DNA from: CAITSH01 sp945892985
GTDB taxonomy: Bacteria; Pseudomonadota; Gammaproteobacteria; Burkholderiales; SG8-39
DNA length: 16,095 nucleotides
Direction: 5' to 3'
Assembly (NCBI GenBank): GCA_945892985.1
Contig: CAMDDU010000072.1
Location: forward strand, 1-16,095
Positions 1 through 6,395 of the stretch are shown piece by piece; positions within the stretch are counted from its first letter, which is position 1; every line of letters begins with the position of its first letter. A program made the translations under genes and the position numbers. The notes beneath the pieces are model-generated. The model was not told the DNA's origin. It did not search any database and saw nothing but the letters and a program-made list of their open reading frames with translations.

Positions 1-41
1 TGCCACTCACAGGAGAGGTGCGCCCTGCGTGAGGAAATAGC

Positions 42-60
42 GGGGGCATAGCCCCCTTTC
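42..60 (+). terminator. GC hairpin, possible weak terminator
   Basis: The arms GGGGGC (42-47) and GCCCCC (51-56) form a perfect 6-bp stem with a 3-nt ATA loop, followed on the plus strand by TTTCTT. It could terminate a plus-strand gene ending left of the window. It lies about 90 bp beyond the bicupin stop and has no T-run on the minus strand, so it is a poor terminator for the bicupin operon. A second small inverted repeat, ATCACT/AGTGAT (124-140), lies directly after the bicupin stop, also without a T-run. Confidence 0.3.
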
Positions 61-143
61 TTCCACATTTTCGCCCGATTTATCATCAAATTGACTTTGA
101 TTCCAACGTTTCTCGTCTCAACTATCACTTGTTCAGTGATTCC

Positions 144-1265
144 CTAAGCCGCCTTTTGCCGGTTGGTCTCGAACCCGCTCTCGGTGCCGAGCACCGCGGC
201 CGGATGCTTGAGGTCTTCCTGCCAGAGCAGCGACTCCATGAAAATATTGAGCGGCTGATCCTGCACCGTCAACTCATAGACATAGTCATCGTAGGAGGCG
301 TGGTTGTGAACCGCCCAACCGGGCGCCGACAGCATCAGGTCGCCGGCCTTCCATTCGTAGCGGTTACCGGCAACCACGCTATAGCCCTGGCCGGAGAAAT
401 AGTAGTTAATCGCGGCTGAAACATGGCGGTGCGGCCGATCGACGATTTTCGGCGGACGTATGGTCATGGTGGCAAAAAAGTTGGGCGTGATGCCATTACA
501 ACGCCCGCTGACCGGGTTGTAATACATGTACAGACGGCGGCCGATGTAGTCATTGCCCAGCGCCTCAAGCTTGTCTAGTTCTTTCTTGACGTCGCGCCAG
601 GGGAAGTACAAGGGATTGTCGTTCACCACCTGCGGATTGATCAGCACCTCGTAGGGCATCAACATGCCGCCCTCGTTGCCGATGGGGAACATGCCGTAAG
701 GGCTTTGCCTGCGCGGATCAGCCGGCTCGGTCTTTTTTTCAACGGCGGCGATTTGCGCCGGCGGTTCTTCGTCTGCGACATAGACCTGCATGTGCTGCAG
801 CAGCGACGCATTGGAATAAGTCAGGCGAACCTGCAATTCCTTGCTGTCATTGACATGCGAATAGGTGTTGTAGGACGGGTGGTTCCACACATCGTATTGC
901 TGAAATTCAATACGCTTGCCACCCACCATGGTGTGACCGGCGCCGCCAATGCAGAAATTCACCTCGGTGGCGTTATGACGGAATGGCGCGCTTTTCTCGC
1001 CCGGCTTCAGAACCGACAGGCGCACCTGTATGCCCGGTGCCATGCCCGGCGCGTAGTCCTTGGAACTCGGATGCACGATCAGCGATTCGCGGCGACCATT
1101 GCCCGGCAAGGCCGAGTCGGCCAGGCGCTGCACTTCGGCGTCAATTTCTTCCTTGGTCACGACGATGGGCGCCCACAAGTCGTTTTCTGTGGCGCGCGGT
1201 TTGCCGGTGAAGTCGATAAATTTGCCCTTGCTGTTGGCAAAATCGATGCGGTAATCCTTACTCAT
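144..1265 (-). CDS. Bicupin ring-cleavage dioxygenase, gentisate 1,2-dioxygenase-like
   Basis: A 373-aa protein with two cupin domains (about residues 80-165 and 262-345), the architecture and length of the gentisate/salicylate 1,2-dioxygenase family, cytoplasmic Fe(II) enzymes that open an aromatic ring next to a carboxylate. The C-terminal cupin has a complete-looking metal site: H279-R-H281 in the first cupin motif and H320-N-H322 in the second. The N-terminal cupin has F95-R-H97 where canonical enzymes have H-R-H, so the usual N-terminal iron site looks damaged. The ATG follows AGGAG at good spacing. It is the last gene of the minus-strand operon after the Rieske oxygenase genes, so it probably cleaves the hydroxylated product. 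The substrate cannot be read from sequence; gentisate, salicylate or an amino/nitro-substituted analogue are options. Family membership is fairly sure, exact activity is not. Confidence 0.8.
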   Translation of the reverse strand: MSKDYRIDFANSKGKFIDFTGKPRATENDLWAPIVVTKEEIDAEVQRLADSALPGNGRRESLIVHPSSKDYAPGMAPGIQVRLSVLKPGEKSAPFRHNATEVNFCIGGAGHTMVGGKRIEFQQYDVWNHPSYNTYSHVNDSKELQVRLTYSNASLLQHMQVYVADEEPPAQIAAVEKKTEPADPRRQSPYGMFPIGNEGGMLMPYEVLINPQVVNDNPLYFPWRDVKKELDKLEALGNDYIGRRLYMYYNPVSGRCNGITPNFFATMTIRPPKIVDRPHRHVSAAINYYFSGQGYSVVAGNRYEWKAGDLMLSAPGWAVHNHASYDDYVYELTVQDQPLNIFMESLLWQEDLKHPAAVLGTESGFETNRQKAA

Positions 1266-1278
1266 GACAGGCTCCTGT

Positions 1279-1344
1279 TCGTTGACGTTGCATTAACGTT
1301 GTGTTGGCGTTGCGCTGACCTTGCGTTGACCTTGCGTTGACCTT
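1279..1344 (-). repeat. Six-unit 11-bp tandem repeat in the bicupin leader
   Basis: Read on the minus strand, six 11-mers follow each other without gaps: two copies of AAGGTCAACGC, then AAGGTCAGCGC, AACGCCAACAC, AACGTTAATGC and AACGTCAACGA. The array fills most of the spacer between the ornithine-cyclodeaminase-like stop (1365) and the bicupin start (1265) and ends just before the ribosome-binding site. Eleven base pairs is about one helical turn. Unit 4 differs at one base from the 11-mers in front of rsfS (7052-7073). Confidence 0.85.
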
Positions 1345-1364
1345 GCGTGTCAGGGTACTTCGGT

Positions 1365-2360
1365 TCAGACCGCCGTCTTCGCCTTGTTGGGCGCGAGGCG
1401 GGGTTTGGCTTTTTTCGGTTGCAGAATACTGCGGCCGACGTCCCGGGCGTGGGCGCGCTTGACCAGTTCAACACCCAAGGCGAGATCGGAGATGCCCATG
1501 CCCATCGCCTTGAACAAGGTGATGTCATCCATCGGCCTGCGTCGGCGCCCGGATGCGATGAGCGTGGCAAGCGTGGGCACCGCGTCCCATCCGGCCTTGT
1601 CGTACCGGGTCATGAACTCGCGCGACAATTGCCGCACGCCGGCAAGATTGTCCACCGCCACGGCGGTGACGCGCGCAAACACATCCTGGGTGAACTCCTC
1701 GCGGTCGGGCGCAATCGCACCCACGGCGTTGAGATGGGTGCCCTCGTCCACCATGGCCGCGGTGAGGAAGGGTGTCGTGGCGCGCGACACCAGGGTGACG
1801 ATTTGCGCGCCCTTGCAGGCCGCTTCGGTCGAGACCGCTTCCACAACCTCGATCCCAAACTCCTCGCGCACCTTGGCGGCGAAGGCGGCGCGTTTTTCCG
1901 CAGTGGGGCTGAAAACCTGCAAACGTTCGATAGGCCGCACGGCCAGCATGGTTCCAACCTGCGATAAAGCCTGCTTGCCCGTGCCGATGAGACCCATGAC
2001 CTTCGCCGCAGGATCGGCCAGCCAGTTGGCGGCGACGCCGGAAATGCCGCCGGTGCGCATATTGCCCAGGGCGAAGGCCTCAATCACCGCCACAAGGGCG
2101 CCGTTTTTGGCGTCCCAGAGCAGCAGCAACGGGCAGGTGCCCCCCTCGGTGTGCGCCCAGGTTTTTGTACCCACCAGACCGTCAAGCCGCGCACCGATGG
2201 CATGCAGGTTGCTCTTGCCATATTGCATCAGCGTCTTGCTCATGTTCTGGGCATCGCCTTTGGCCTCGGCGCGCAGCGCAGATTCCAGCGCGCCGATGGC
2301 CTCGCCAAGATCCATCAAGCCGACCACATCGGCTTCGGTAATCCAAAGGGGATCGCTCAT
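1365..2360 (-). CDS. Ornithine cyclodeaminase / mu-crystallin family protein
   Basis: A 331-aa protein of the ornithine cyclodeaminase/mu-crystallin superfamily, whose members are NAD(P)-dependent cyclodeaminases, imine/ketimine reductases or amino-acid dehydrogenases. Visible marks are the Rossmann loop GLIGTGKQA (123-131), the segment GNMRTGGISG before it (99-108), the VGTKTWAH segment (63-70), and NAVGAIAPDREE (211-222), where D219 fits the catalytic Asp of the family. The start was chosen because the ATG overlaps the ferredoxin stop as ATGA, which indicates translational coupling; the frame stays open upstream but codes nothing family-like there. The last 17 residues are a Lys/Pro-rich tail. 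Inside an aromatic oxygenase operon a true ornithine cyclodeaminase role is unlikely; inference points to reduction or deamination of an imine/amino acid derived from an aminated aromatic substrate. That is not proven. Confidence 0.85.
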   Translation of the reverse strand: MSDPLWITEADVVGLMDLGEAIGALESALRAEAKGDAQNMSKTLMQYGKSNLHAIGARLDGLVGTKTWAHTEGGTCPLLLLWDAKNGALVAVIEAFALGNMRTGGISGVAANWLADPAAKVMGLIGTGKQALSQVGTMLAVRPIERLQVFSPTAEKRAAFAAKVREEFGIEVVEAVSTEAACKGAQIVTLVSRATTPFLTAAMVDEGTHLNAVGAIAPDREEFTQDVFARVTAVAVDNLAGVRQLSREFMTRYDKAGWDAVPTLATLIASGRRRRPMDDITLFKAMGMGISDLALGVELVKRAHARDVGRSILQPKKAKPRLAPNKAKTAV

Positions 2361-2674
2361 TCTGCAGCCGCCACAAACACGGCACCGTCCTCGATTTTGA
2401 CCGGGTAAATTTTGATATCGACCCGGCAAGGCACACCCGCCGCCTTGCCCGTCGGAATGTGGAAGGTGCCCTGGTGCAGCGGACATTCGATGTATTCGCC
2501 GTCGACAAATCCATCGGCGAGGCTCGCCGCCCCATGGCTGCATGTGTCGTGTGTCGCGTAAATTTTGCCCGCCAGGTTATAGAGACATACCGGCTCGGGG
2601 CCGGCATCCACCAGCAGGGTGCCATCTTCGGGCACATCGCCCACCGTGGCTACTTTGGTCCAGTTTTGCGTCAT
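2357..2674 (-). CDS. Rieske-type [2Fe-2S] ferredoxin
   Basis: A 105-aa single-domain Rieske ferredoxin with both cluster-binding boxes: C45-S-H47 and C64-P-L-H67, each Cys/His pair holding one iron. This is the usual size for ferredoxin components of multicomponent aromatic dioxygenases (NagAb, AndAb and BphA3-like proteins). It would carry electrons from an NAD(P)H:ferredoxin reductase to the oxygenase encoded directly upstream. No reductase gene is in the window, so a reductase encoded elsewhere must serve it. The gap to the small-subunit gene is 28 bp, without a clear Shine-Dalgarno sequence, so coupling to upstream translation is likely. Its stop overlaps the next start by 4 bp. Confidence 0.93.
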   Translation of the reverse strand: MTQNWTKVATVGDVPEDGTLLVDAGPEPVCLYNLAGKIYATHDTCSHGAASLADGFVDGEYIECPLHQGTFHIPTGKAAGVPCRVDIKIYPVKIEDGAVFVAAAE

Positions 2675-2702
2675 GGTTGTGTGGTGTAAATCAGGTAAAA
2701 AA

Positions 2703-3203
2703 TCAAAGTGGATAGATCAGGCTGTTGGGAATCAGCAGTGTATCGAATACGCACAGCTTTTCACGAAAGCGCAGCTTGTCGCCGACCACCACGAGCTTGT
2801 CCTGATACTGACCGGCATTGAACACCTTGGTAGTTTCGTCGTTCAGCGTCTCGAGCGCGAGGTAATTGGCGCGCACCGACAGCTCGCCGTCCTTCCAGCC
2901 AAGGATGCGGATGCCCGTCACCAAACGGCGCATGTAGCGCGGCGCGTACATCATGGTCTTGCGGATGCCAACGATCCGGTCGAGCAGCCCCGCCCGGCCT
3001 TCGGAACGCCAGGTGGCCAGCGGCAGGCCGCGCTCGAAATTCTCGCGCGGAATAATTTTATAGAGGCAGTCTTCGGTGAAAAAACCGGGCCAGTCCTCGA
3101 ACCGGTCTTCATCCAGGCAGCCGGCGTACTCGGCGTAGACATCTTCGAGCTCGAGGCGCAGGTCGCGCGCGCTCATGTTCAGATAAGGTTCAGCGGCAGC
3201 CAT
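2703..3203 (-). CDS. Aromatic-ring-hydroxylating dioxygenase small (beta) subunit
   Basis: A 166-aa protein of the ring-hydroxylating dioxygenase beta family (NTF2/SnoaL-like cone fold), the usual length. Family features are the N-terminal helix with YAGCLDEDRFEDWPGFF (26-42), the DCLYKIIPREN segment, the central RYMRRLVTGIRI stretch (89-100) and a C-terminal strand region ending FDTLLIPNSLIYPL. Beta subunits have a mainly structural role in the alpha3beta3 oxygenase. The ATG is preceded by AAGGAG at good distance. It follows the large-subunit gene by 39 bp and precedes the ferredoxin gene, the common order for this enzyme class. Confidence 0.92.
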   Translation of the reverse strand: MAAAEPYLNMSARDLRLELEDVYAEYAGCLDEDRFEDWPGFFTEDCLYKIIPRENFERGLPLATWRSEGRAGLLDRIVGIRKTMMYAPRYMRRLVTGIRILGWKDGELSVRANYLALETLNDETTKVFNAGQYQDKLVVVGDKLRFREKLCVFDTLLIPNSLIYPL

Positions 3204-3242
3204 GTCAGAGAGCTCCTTGCACAGAACAGCGCAACGCGCCGG

Positions 3243-4478
3243 TCATAGATCCATGACCTTGCGGTAATAGTCGTAAAAGGAGCGGATCGCACACTCGGTC
3301 ACCATGTGGGGTTCGTCCTGCCAGTCGCGCCCGCCCATCTCCATCACGCCCTCCGCGCCGGGCGACGGTGCTATACCCTGCTGCGAATATTTCATGACCT
3401 CGCTGTCGTCGGCGGACACGAACCCTGCAGGGCCCATCAGATTGGCCTGACGCAGCCGGCGCTTTTTCATTTCCTCGTCGTCGTCGGCATAGCCAAAAAA
3501 AGTCCAAGCCAGCTCAAACTCCGCGACGCCGCGCGTCACCAACTGGCGCATCGCCAGCGTGTTGGACTGCTGCTGGATGATCAGATTGGGCCACAGCGTG
3601 GTCATGGCCACGGTGTATTCCGGAAACTCGCGCATCGGCTGCAACATCGTCGTGTCATTGAGCTTGAAGTCCTCCTTGAAAGACTTCATGTCAGCAAGCG
3701 CTTCAGTCTTGGCCTGCTCGCCCTTCCAGGAAATCAGCGCGCCGTGGCGGCCGGTGGGGTCCATCTGCACCTTCGAAGGGGAGTCGGCGCGAAAGAGCCC
3801 AAAGCTCACCAGGAATACGTGCAGCAGGCTGGCGTGATACGGATCCTTGATGTTCTCGAACATCAGTTTCCAGTTGGCCGGGATGAGCTGGCGCGAATAA
3901 CCCAGCACCTCAAGCTTGCGGCCGTTGAAAATGCGGTCATAGAGCGCAAGCATGGAGGTGCCAAGGTATGCCTCGAAGGGCTCAATGTCCTCGGCAAAGG
4001 ACGCGAACACCGCGCCGTTACGCGCCGTGACCTTGAGCTTGCGCAAGCCGTGGTTCTTCGGGTCGAAATCGTCAGGCATGCCGCCCTGCTTTTTCACGCC
4101 GCGCCGAAACGGCACGCCGATCAGGTCGCCCTTCAGGTTATAGGTCCACTGGTGGTAGGGGCACATGAACTCGGGGGTGTTGCCAAGATGCTTCTGGCAG
4201 AACTGCACGCCGCGGTGGGCGCAGCGGTTCTCAAACACATTGACGGCACCGTCTTCATCGCGCGTGACCACCACCGGCTTGTCGCCGATAAAGGTGCGCT
4301 TATAGTCGCCCGGATTCGGGATCTCGGCTTCCAGGGCCACATAAGCCCAGCTCGTGCCGCAAAAAATGCGCTCTTGTTCGCGTTTGTAGATCTCCGGATC
4401 CGAGTAAGCCCAATAGGGCACGCGGGAAAGCCCTCCCTCCGGCCATTGATAACCGGGAAAAGCTGGTTTGTCGCCCAT
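3243..4478 (-). CDS. Rieske non-heme iron oxygenase large (alpha) subunit
   Basis: A 411-aa catalytic subunit that hydroxylates an aromatic acid with O2 and electrons from the ferredoxin. The Rieske domain lies near residues 40-150 with C86-A-H88 and C106-P-Y-H109. The mononuclear iron site is D212-P-Y-H215-ASLL-H220, with the carboxylate ligand probably D357 or D358 in GFVSADDSE. The NIKDPYHASLLH block and the C-terminal MGPAGF...VMEMGG pattern place it near the salicylate 5-hydroxylase, terephthalate and anthranilate dioxygenase branch of benzoate-type oxygenases. An in-frame ATG at 4574 exists, but the start at 4478 is chosen because GGAGGAG (4485-4491) lies 6 nt upstream and the family N-terminus starts here. 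It is first in the operon and divergent from the HTH-citrate-synthase-like gene. The substrate is not determined. Confidence 0.93.
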   Translation of the reverse strand: MGDKPAFPGYQWPEGGLSRVPYWAYSDPEIYKREQERIFCGTSWAYVALEAEIPNPGDYKRTFIGDKPVVVTRDEDGAVNVFENRCAHRGVQFCQKHLGNTPEFMCPYHQWTYNLKGDLIGVPFRRGVKKQGGMPDDFDPKNHGLRKLKVTARNGAVFASFAEDIEPFEAYLGTSMLALYDRIFNGRKLEVLGYSRQLIPANWKLMFENIKDPYHASLLHVFLVSFGLFRADSPSKVQMDPTGRHGALISWKGEQAKTEALADMKSFKEDFKLNDTTMLQPMREFPEYTVAMTTLWPNLIIQQQSNTLAMRQLVTRGVAEFELAWTFFGYADDDEEMKKRRLRQANLMGPAGFVSADDSEVMKYSQQGIAPSPGAEGVMEMGGRDWQDEPHMVTECAIRSFYDYYRKVMDL

Positions 4479-4502
4479 CGCGTTCTCCTCCTGCACCTGC
4501 GT

Positions 4503-4531
4503 TGTATAAAACAACTGCGCGCAAAATTCAA
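4503..4531 (-). promoter_or_regulatory. Candidate promoter of the Rieske operon
   Basis: On the minus strand, TTGAAT (4526-4531) and TATACA (4503-4508) are 17 bp apart and would start transcription about 18 nt before the large-subunit start, just ahead of GGAGGAG. The -10 box sits in an inverted repeat GTTGT-ATAAA-ACAAC (4501-4515). The match to the sigma-70 consensus is only moderate. A perfect TTGACA lies further upstream (minus strand, 4565-4570) but no good -10 box was found at its normal spacing. Confidence 0.35.
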
Positions 4532-4576
4532 AGGCGCGGCCTGCGATGCTACGCTGCCGCGCAATGTCAATCAATC

Positions 4577-4592
4577 TCGATTACCGAATCGA
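4577..4592. promoter_or_regulatory. 16-bp dyad, candidate operator in the divergent promoter region
   Basis: TCGATT (4577-4582) and AATCGA (4587-4592) form a perfect inverted repeat with a 4-bp ACCG centre, ending directly at the TATAAT box (4593-4598) of the HTH-citrate-synthase-like gene. A dyad between -35 and -10 is where MerR-type proteins bind, and binding here would also block the gene's own promoter. The dyad is seen; its use by the neighbouring HTH protein is inference. Confidence 0.45.
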
Positions 4593-4598
4593 TATAAT
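4593..4598 (+). promoter_or_regulatory. -10 box TATAAT of the HTH-citrate-synthase-like gene
   Basis: A perfect TATAAT lies 26 bp before the ATG at 4625, giving an expected leader of about 20 nt without a Shine-Dalgarno sequence. No good TTGACA-like box was found at 16-18 bp, which suggests an activated or non-standard promoter. Confidence 0.55.
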
Positions 4599-4624
4599 GC
4601 ACCCTGAACCACCGCGCCACCACC

Positions 4625-5899
4625 ATGACCTTCCCGGCAAAACCTGAAATCCCACCCACCTCGGACTACGTCACCGCGCCCGAGGCCATCGCCCTGCTGG
4701 GCATCAAACCGCAGACGCTTTACACCTACGTTAGCCGCGGCCTGATCCGCTCGGTCAATCAACCCCAGCGCAAGCAAAAGCTCTACTACCGCGAAGACAT
4801 CGACAAGGTCAGGGCGCAGGGCGAGGCGCGCCAGGGCCAGGGCATGCCGGCGGCCACGGCGCTGCGTTGGGGTCATCCTGTCATCACTACCGCCGTCACT
4901 GAAATCACTCCGGAGGGCCCGCGCTATCGCGGCCGGCTCGCCCTGGACCTCGCGCGCCAGGGCTGCTCGTTCGAGGCCGCGGCCGAGTTGCTCTGGTCAG
5001 GCGTACTGCATCACGACCCGCTGGTCTGGGATTGCGAGCCGCTGCCGGCGAGCTTTGGCCGGGCCATGGATGGCGCCGCGCTGCAACCCACGCCCTTACC
5101 ACTATTGCGCATCAATGCGCTCGCCACCTCGATGCTTGGCGCGGCCGAGGGCGCCGGCAGCGAAATCCGCCGCGGCACAACCATCCCCGCGGCACGGCAG
5201 CTGATCCAGACCCTGACTGGCTGCCTCGGTTATTTTGGTCAAAAACCGCGCTTTCGCATGCCGCCCCAATCGGCACCGATCGCCGCCACGGCCATGCACC
5301 TGCTCAATCCCAAGGCGGGGTCGGACAAGATCGCCGCCCTCAACGCCGCGCTGGTATTGTGCGCCGACCACGAATTGTCTTCATCCACGTTCGCCGCACG
5401 GGTGGCCGCCTCCACCGGCGCCGAATTGCGCGCCTGCATCCTCGCCGCCATCGGCACCCACTCGGGCGCCTCCCTGGGCGGCGGTTGCGACCGCGCCGAG
5501 GACTTGTTGCGCACCACGCGCAGCCGTGCCGAGATGCGCCAGCGACTGGCCGCCCTGGAGCAATCGGGCTCGCGCGTTCCCGGCTTTAACCTGCCGGTCT
5601 ACCCCAAGGGGGATCCGCGCGCGCGCCATCTGCTAACGATGGCGCAAGACTTTGCCAAGCGCGGCGAGCGCGCACAACTCATTTACCAGTTCATCGAAGA
5701 AGCCGAAGGCATGCTGCATCTACGCCCCAGCATAGAGGTCGGATTGGTGGCGCTTTGCGCCGCGCTGAACCTGCCCGAACGCAGCGCCGGTGCGCTCTGG
5801 GCCCTGGGGCGAACCGCCGGCTGGATCGCACATGTCATGGAGCAGCGACTGGCGGGTCATTTATTACGGCCAAGGGCGCGTTATGTCGCACCGGGATGA
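4625..5899 (+). CDS. HTH domain fused to a catalytically degenerate citrate-synthase fold; probable regulator
   Basis: A 424-aa two-domain protein. Residues about 14-62 form a MerR/excisionase-like winged HTH (DYVTAPEAIALLGI, TLYTYVSRGLIRS, then YYREDIDKV). Residues about 85-415 follow the citrate synthase fold, with recognisable blocks ADHELSSST (247-255), DPRA (330-333) and GWIAHVMEQ (399-407). The catalytic positions appear changed: in GASLGGG (281-287) Leu284 stands where GPLHGGA has His; in GFNLPVY (320-326) Leu323 and Pro324 stand where GFGHRVY has His and Arg; in PSIEV (368-372) Glu371 stands where PNVDF has Asp. The alignment was made by eye, and H279 is an alternative nearby His. A working citrate synthase is therefore unlikely; a sensor of an acyl-CoA or keto-acid controlling the divergent Rieske operon is my inference. 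The leader lacks a clear ribosome-binding site. Confidence 0.85.
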   Translation: MTFPAKPEIPPTSDYVTAPEAIALLGIKPQTLYTYVSRGLIRSVNQPQRKQKLYYREDIDKVRAQGEARQGQGMPAATALRWGHPVITTAVTEITPEGPRYRGRLALDLARQGCSFEAAAELLWSGVLHHDPLVWDCEPLPASFGRAMDGAALQPTPLPLLRINALATSMLGAAEGAGSEIRRGTTIPAARQLIQTLTGCLGYFGQKPRFRMPPQSAPIAATAMHLLNPKAGSDKIAALNAALVLCADHELSSSTFAARVAASTGAELRACILAAIGTHSGASLGGGCDRAEDLLRTTRSRAEMRQRLAALEQSGSRVPGFNLPVYPKGDPRARHLLTMAQDFAKRGERAQLIYQFIEEAEGMLHLRPSIEVGLVALCAALNLPERSAGALWALGRTAGWIAHVMEQRLAGHLLRPRARYVAPG

Positions 5900-6018
5900 T
5901 CGGATGCCCAAGAACACGATGGATTAAAACCCGCGCTGCAGCCGTATACCTTGCAATCCACGACCCCTGGCAACGCACGAATCACAATCATGCTCCTCAG
6001 AATCACCGCCGGCACCTT

Positions 6019-6072
6019 ATGTACCCTGTGCTCCCTGTGTGCCCTATGTCCCCTATGTACCCTATGTACCCT
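6019..6072 (+). repeat. Six-unit 9-bp tandem repeat
   Basis: Six consecutive 9-mers: ATGTACCCT, GTGCTCCCT, GTGTGCCCT, ATGTCCCCT, ATGTACCCT, ATGTACCCT, followed by a partial TATGTA. Units differ by one to three bases, so the array is not freshly expanded. Because the unit is a multiple of three, all frames stay open through it and give Pro/Tyr- or His/Arg-repeat peptides that should not be taken as genes. Confidence 0.9.
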
Positions 6073-6359
6073 TATGTAATCTAGGGGCGTCGATAACGCT
6101 GCTTTTCGCCACGCCACCACCCTCGCACAATCGTCCGCAGATTTGACCGACCCCACAAAGGGTGCCTGAAAACCCGCGCCAAATAAGGCTTTCCAGCCGG
6201 TATCGTCACCGCATCGACTGGACTTGAGCGGGCGATGGGCGCTGCCTCGCGGCGGCCGTGGCAAGGACCTGAGGCGGATCGCTTTGTCAGCACGGATTCC
6301 CGGCAAGGCCGCAGGCCCACAACGGGGCAAACACCGGGGCGCATGCGCGGCTGCTGGGC

Positions 6360-6365
6360 TAAAAT
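6360..6365 (+). promoter_or_regulatory. Candidate -10 box for the nadD operon
   Basis: TAAAAT in the context GGCTAAAATG, 31 bp before the nadD ATG and giving a leader of about 24 nt. A matching -35 box at 16-18 bp is not clear. Confidence 0.35.
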
Positions 6366-6395
6366 GACGCTTTGTATTTTTGCGAACCACGGCTA

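Larger units (their letters stand above)
5900..6395. other. Gene-free spacer between the regulator-like gene and nadD
   Basis: About 500 bp with no ORF resembling a known protein. It holds the 9-bp tandem array (6019-6072) and, at its right end, the likely nadD promoter. A long minus-strand frame runs through it into nadD, but its protein is low-complexity Arg/His-rich sequence produced by the array and has no family features. No terminator was recognised after the upstream gene. Confidence 0.6.

Noticed and set aside
1384..2400. Long plus-strand frame opposite the ornithine-cyclodeaminase-like gene
   Set aside because: Shadow ORF; Ser/Ala/Arg/Pro-rich sequence without domain signs, while the minus strand has a clear Rossmann motif.
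3306..4607. 433-codon plus-strand frame opposite the Rieske large-subunit gene
   Set aside because: It is the antisense shadow of a clear gene in high-GC DNA; its protein has no family features and no ribosome-binding site.
4625..5899. Calling the gene a working citrate synthase (gltA/prpC)
   Set aside because: The catalytic His/His/Asp positions appear to be Leu/Leu/Glu and an HTH is fused to the N-terminus.
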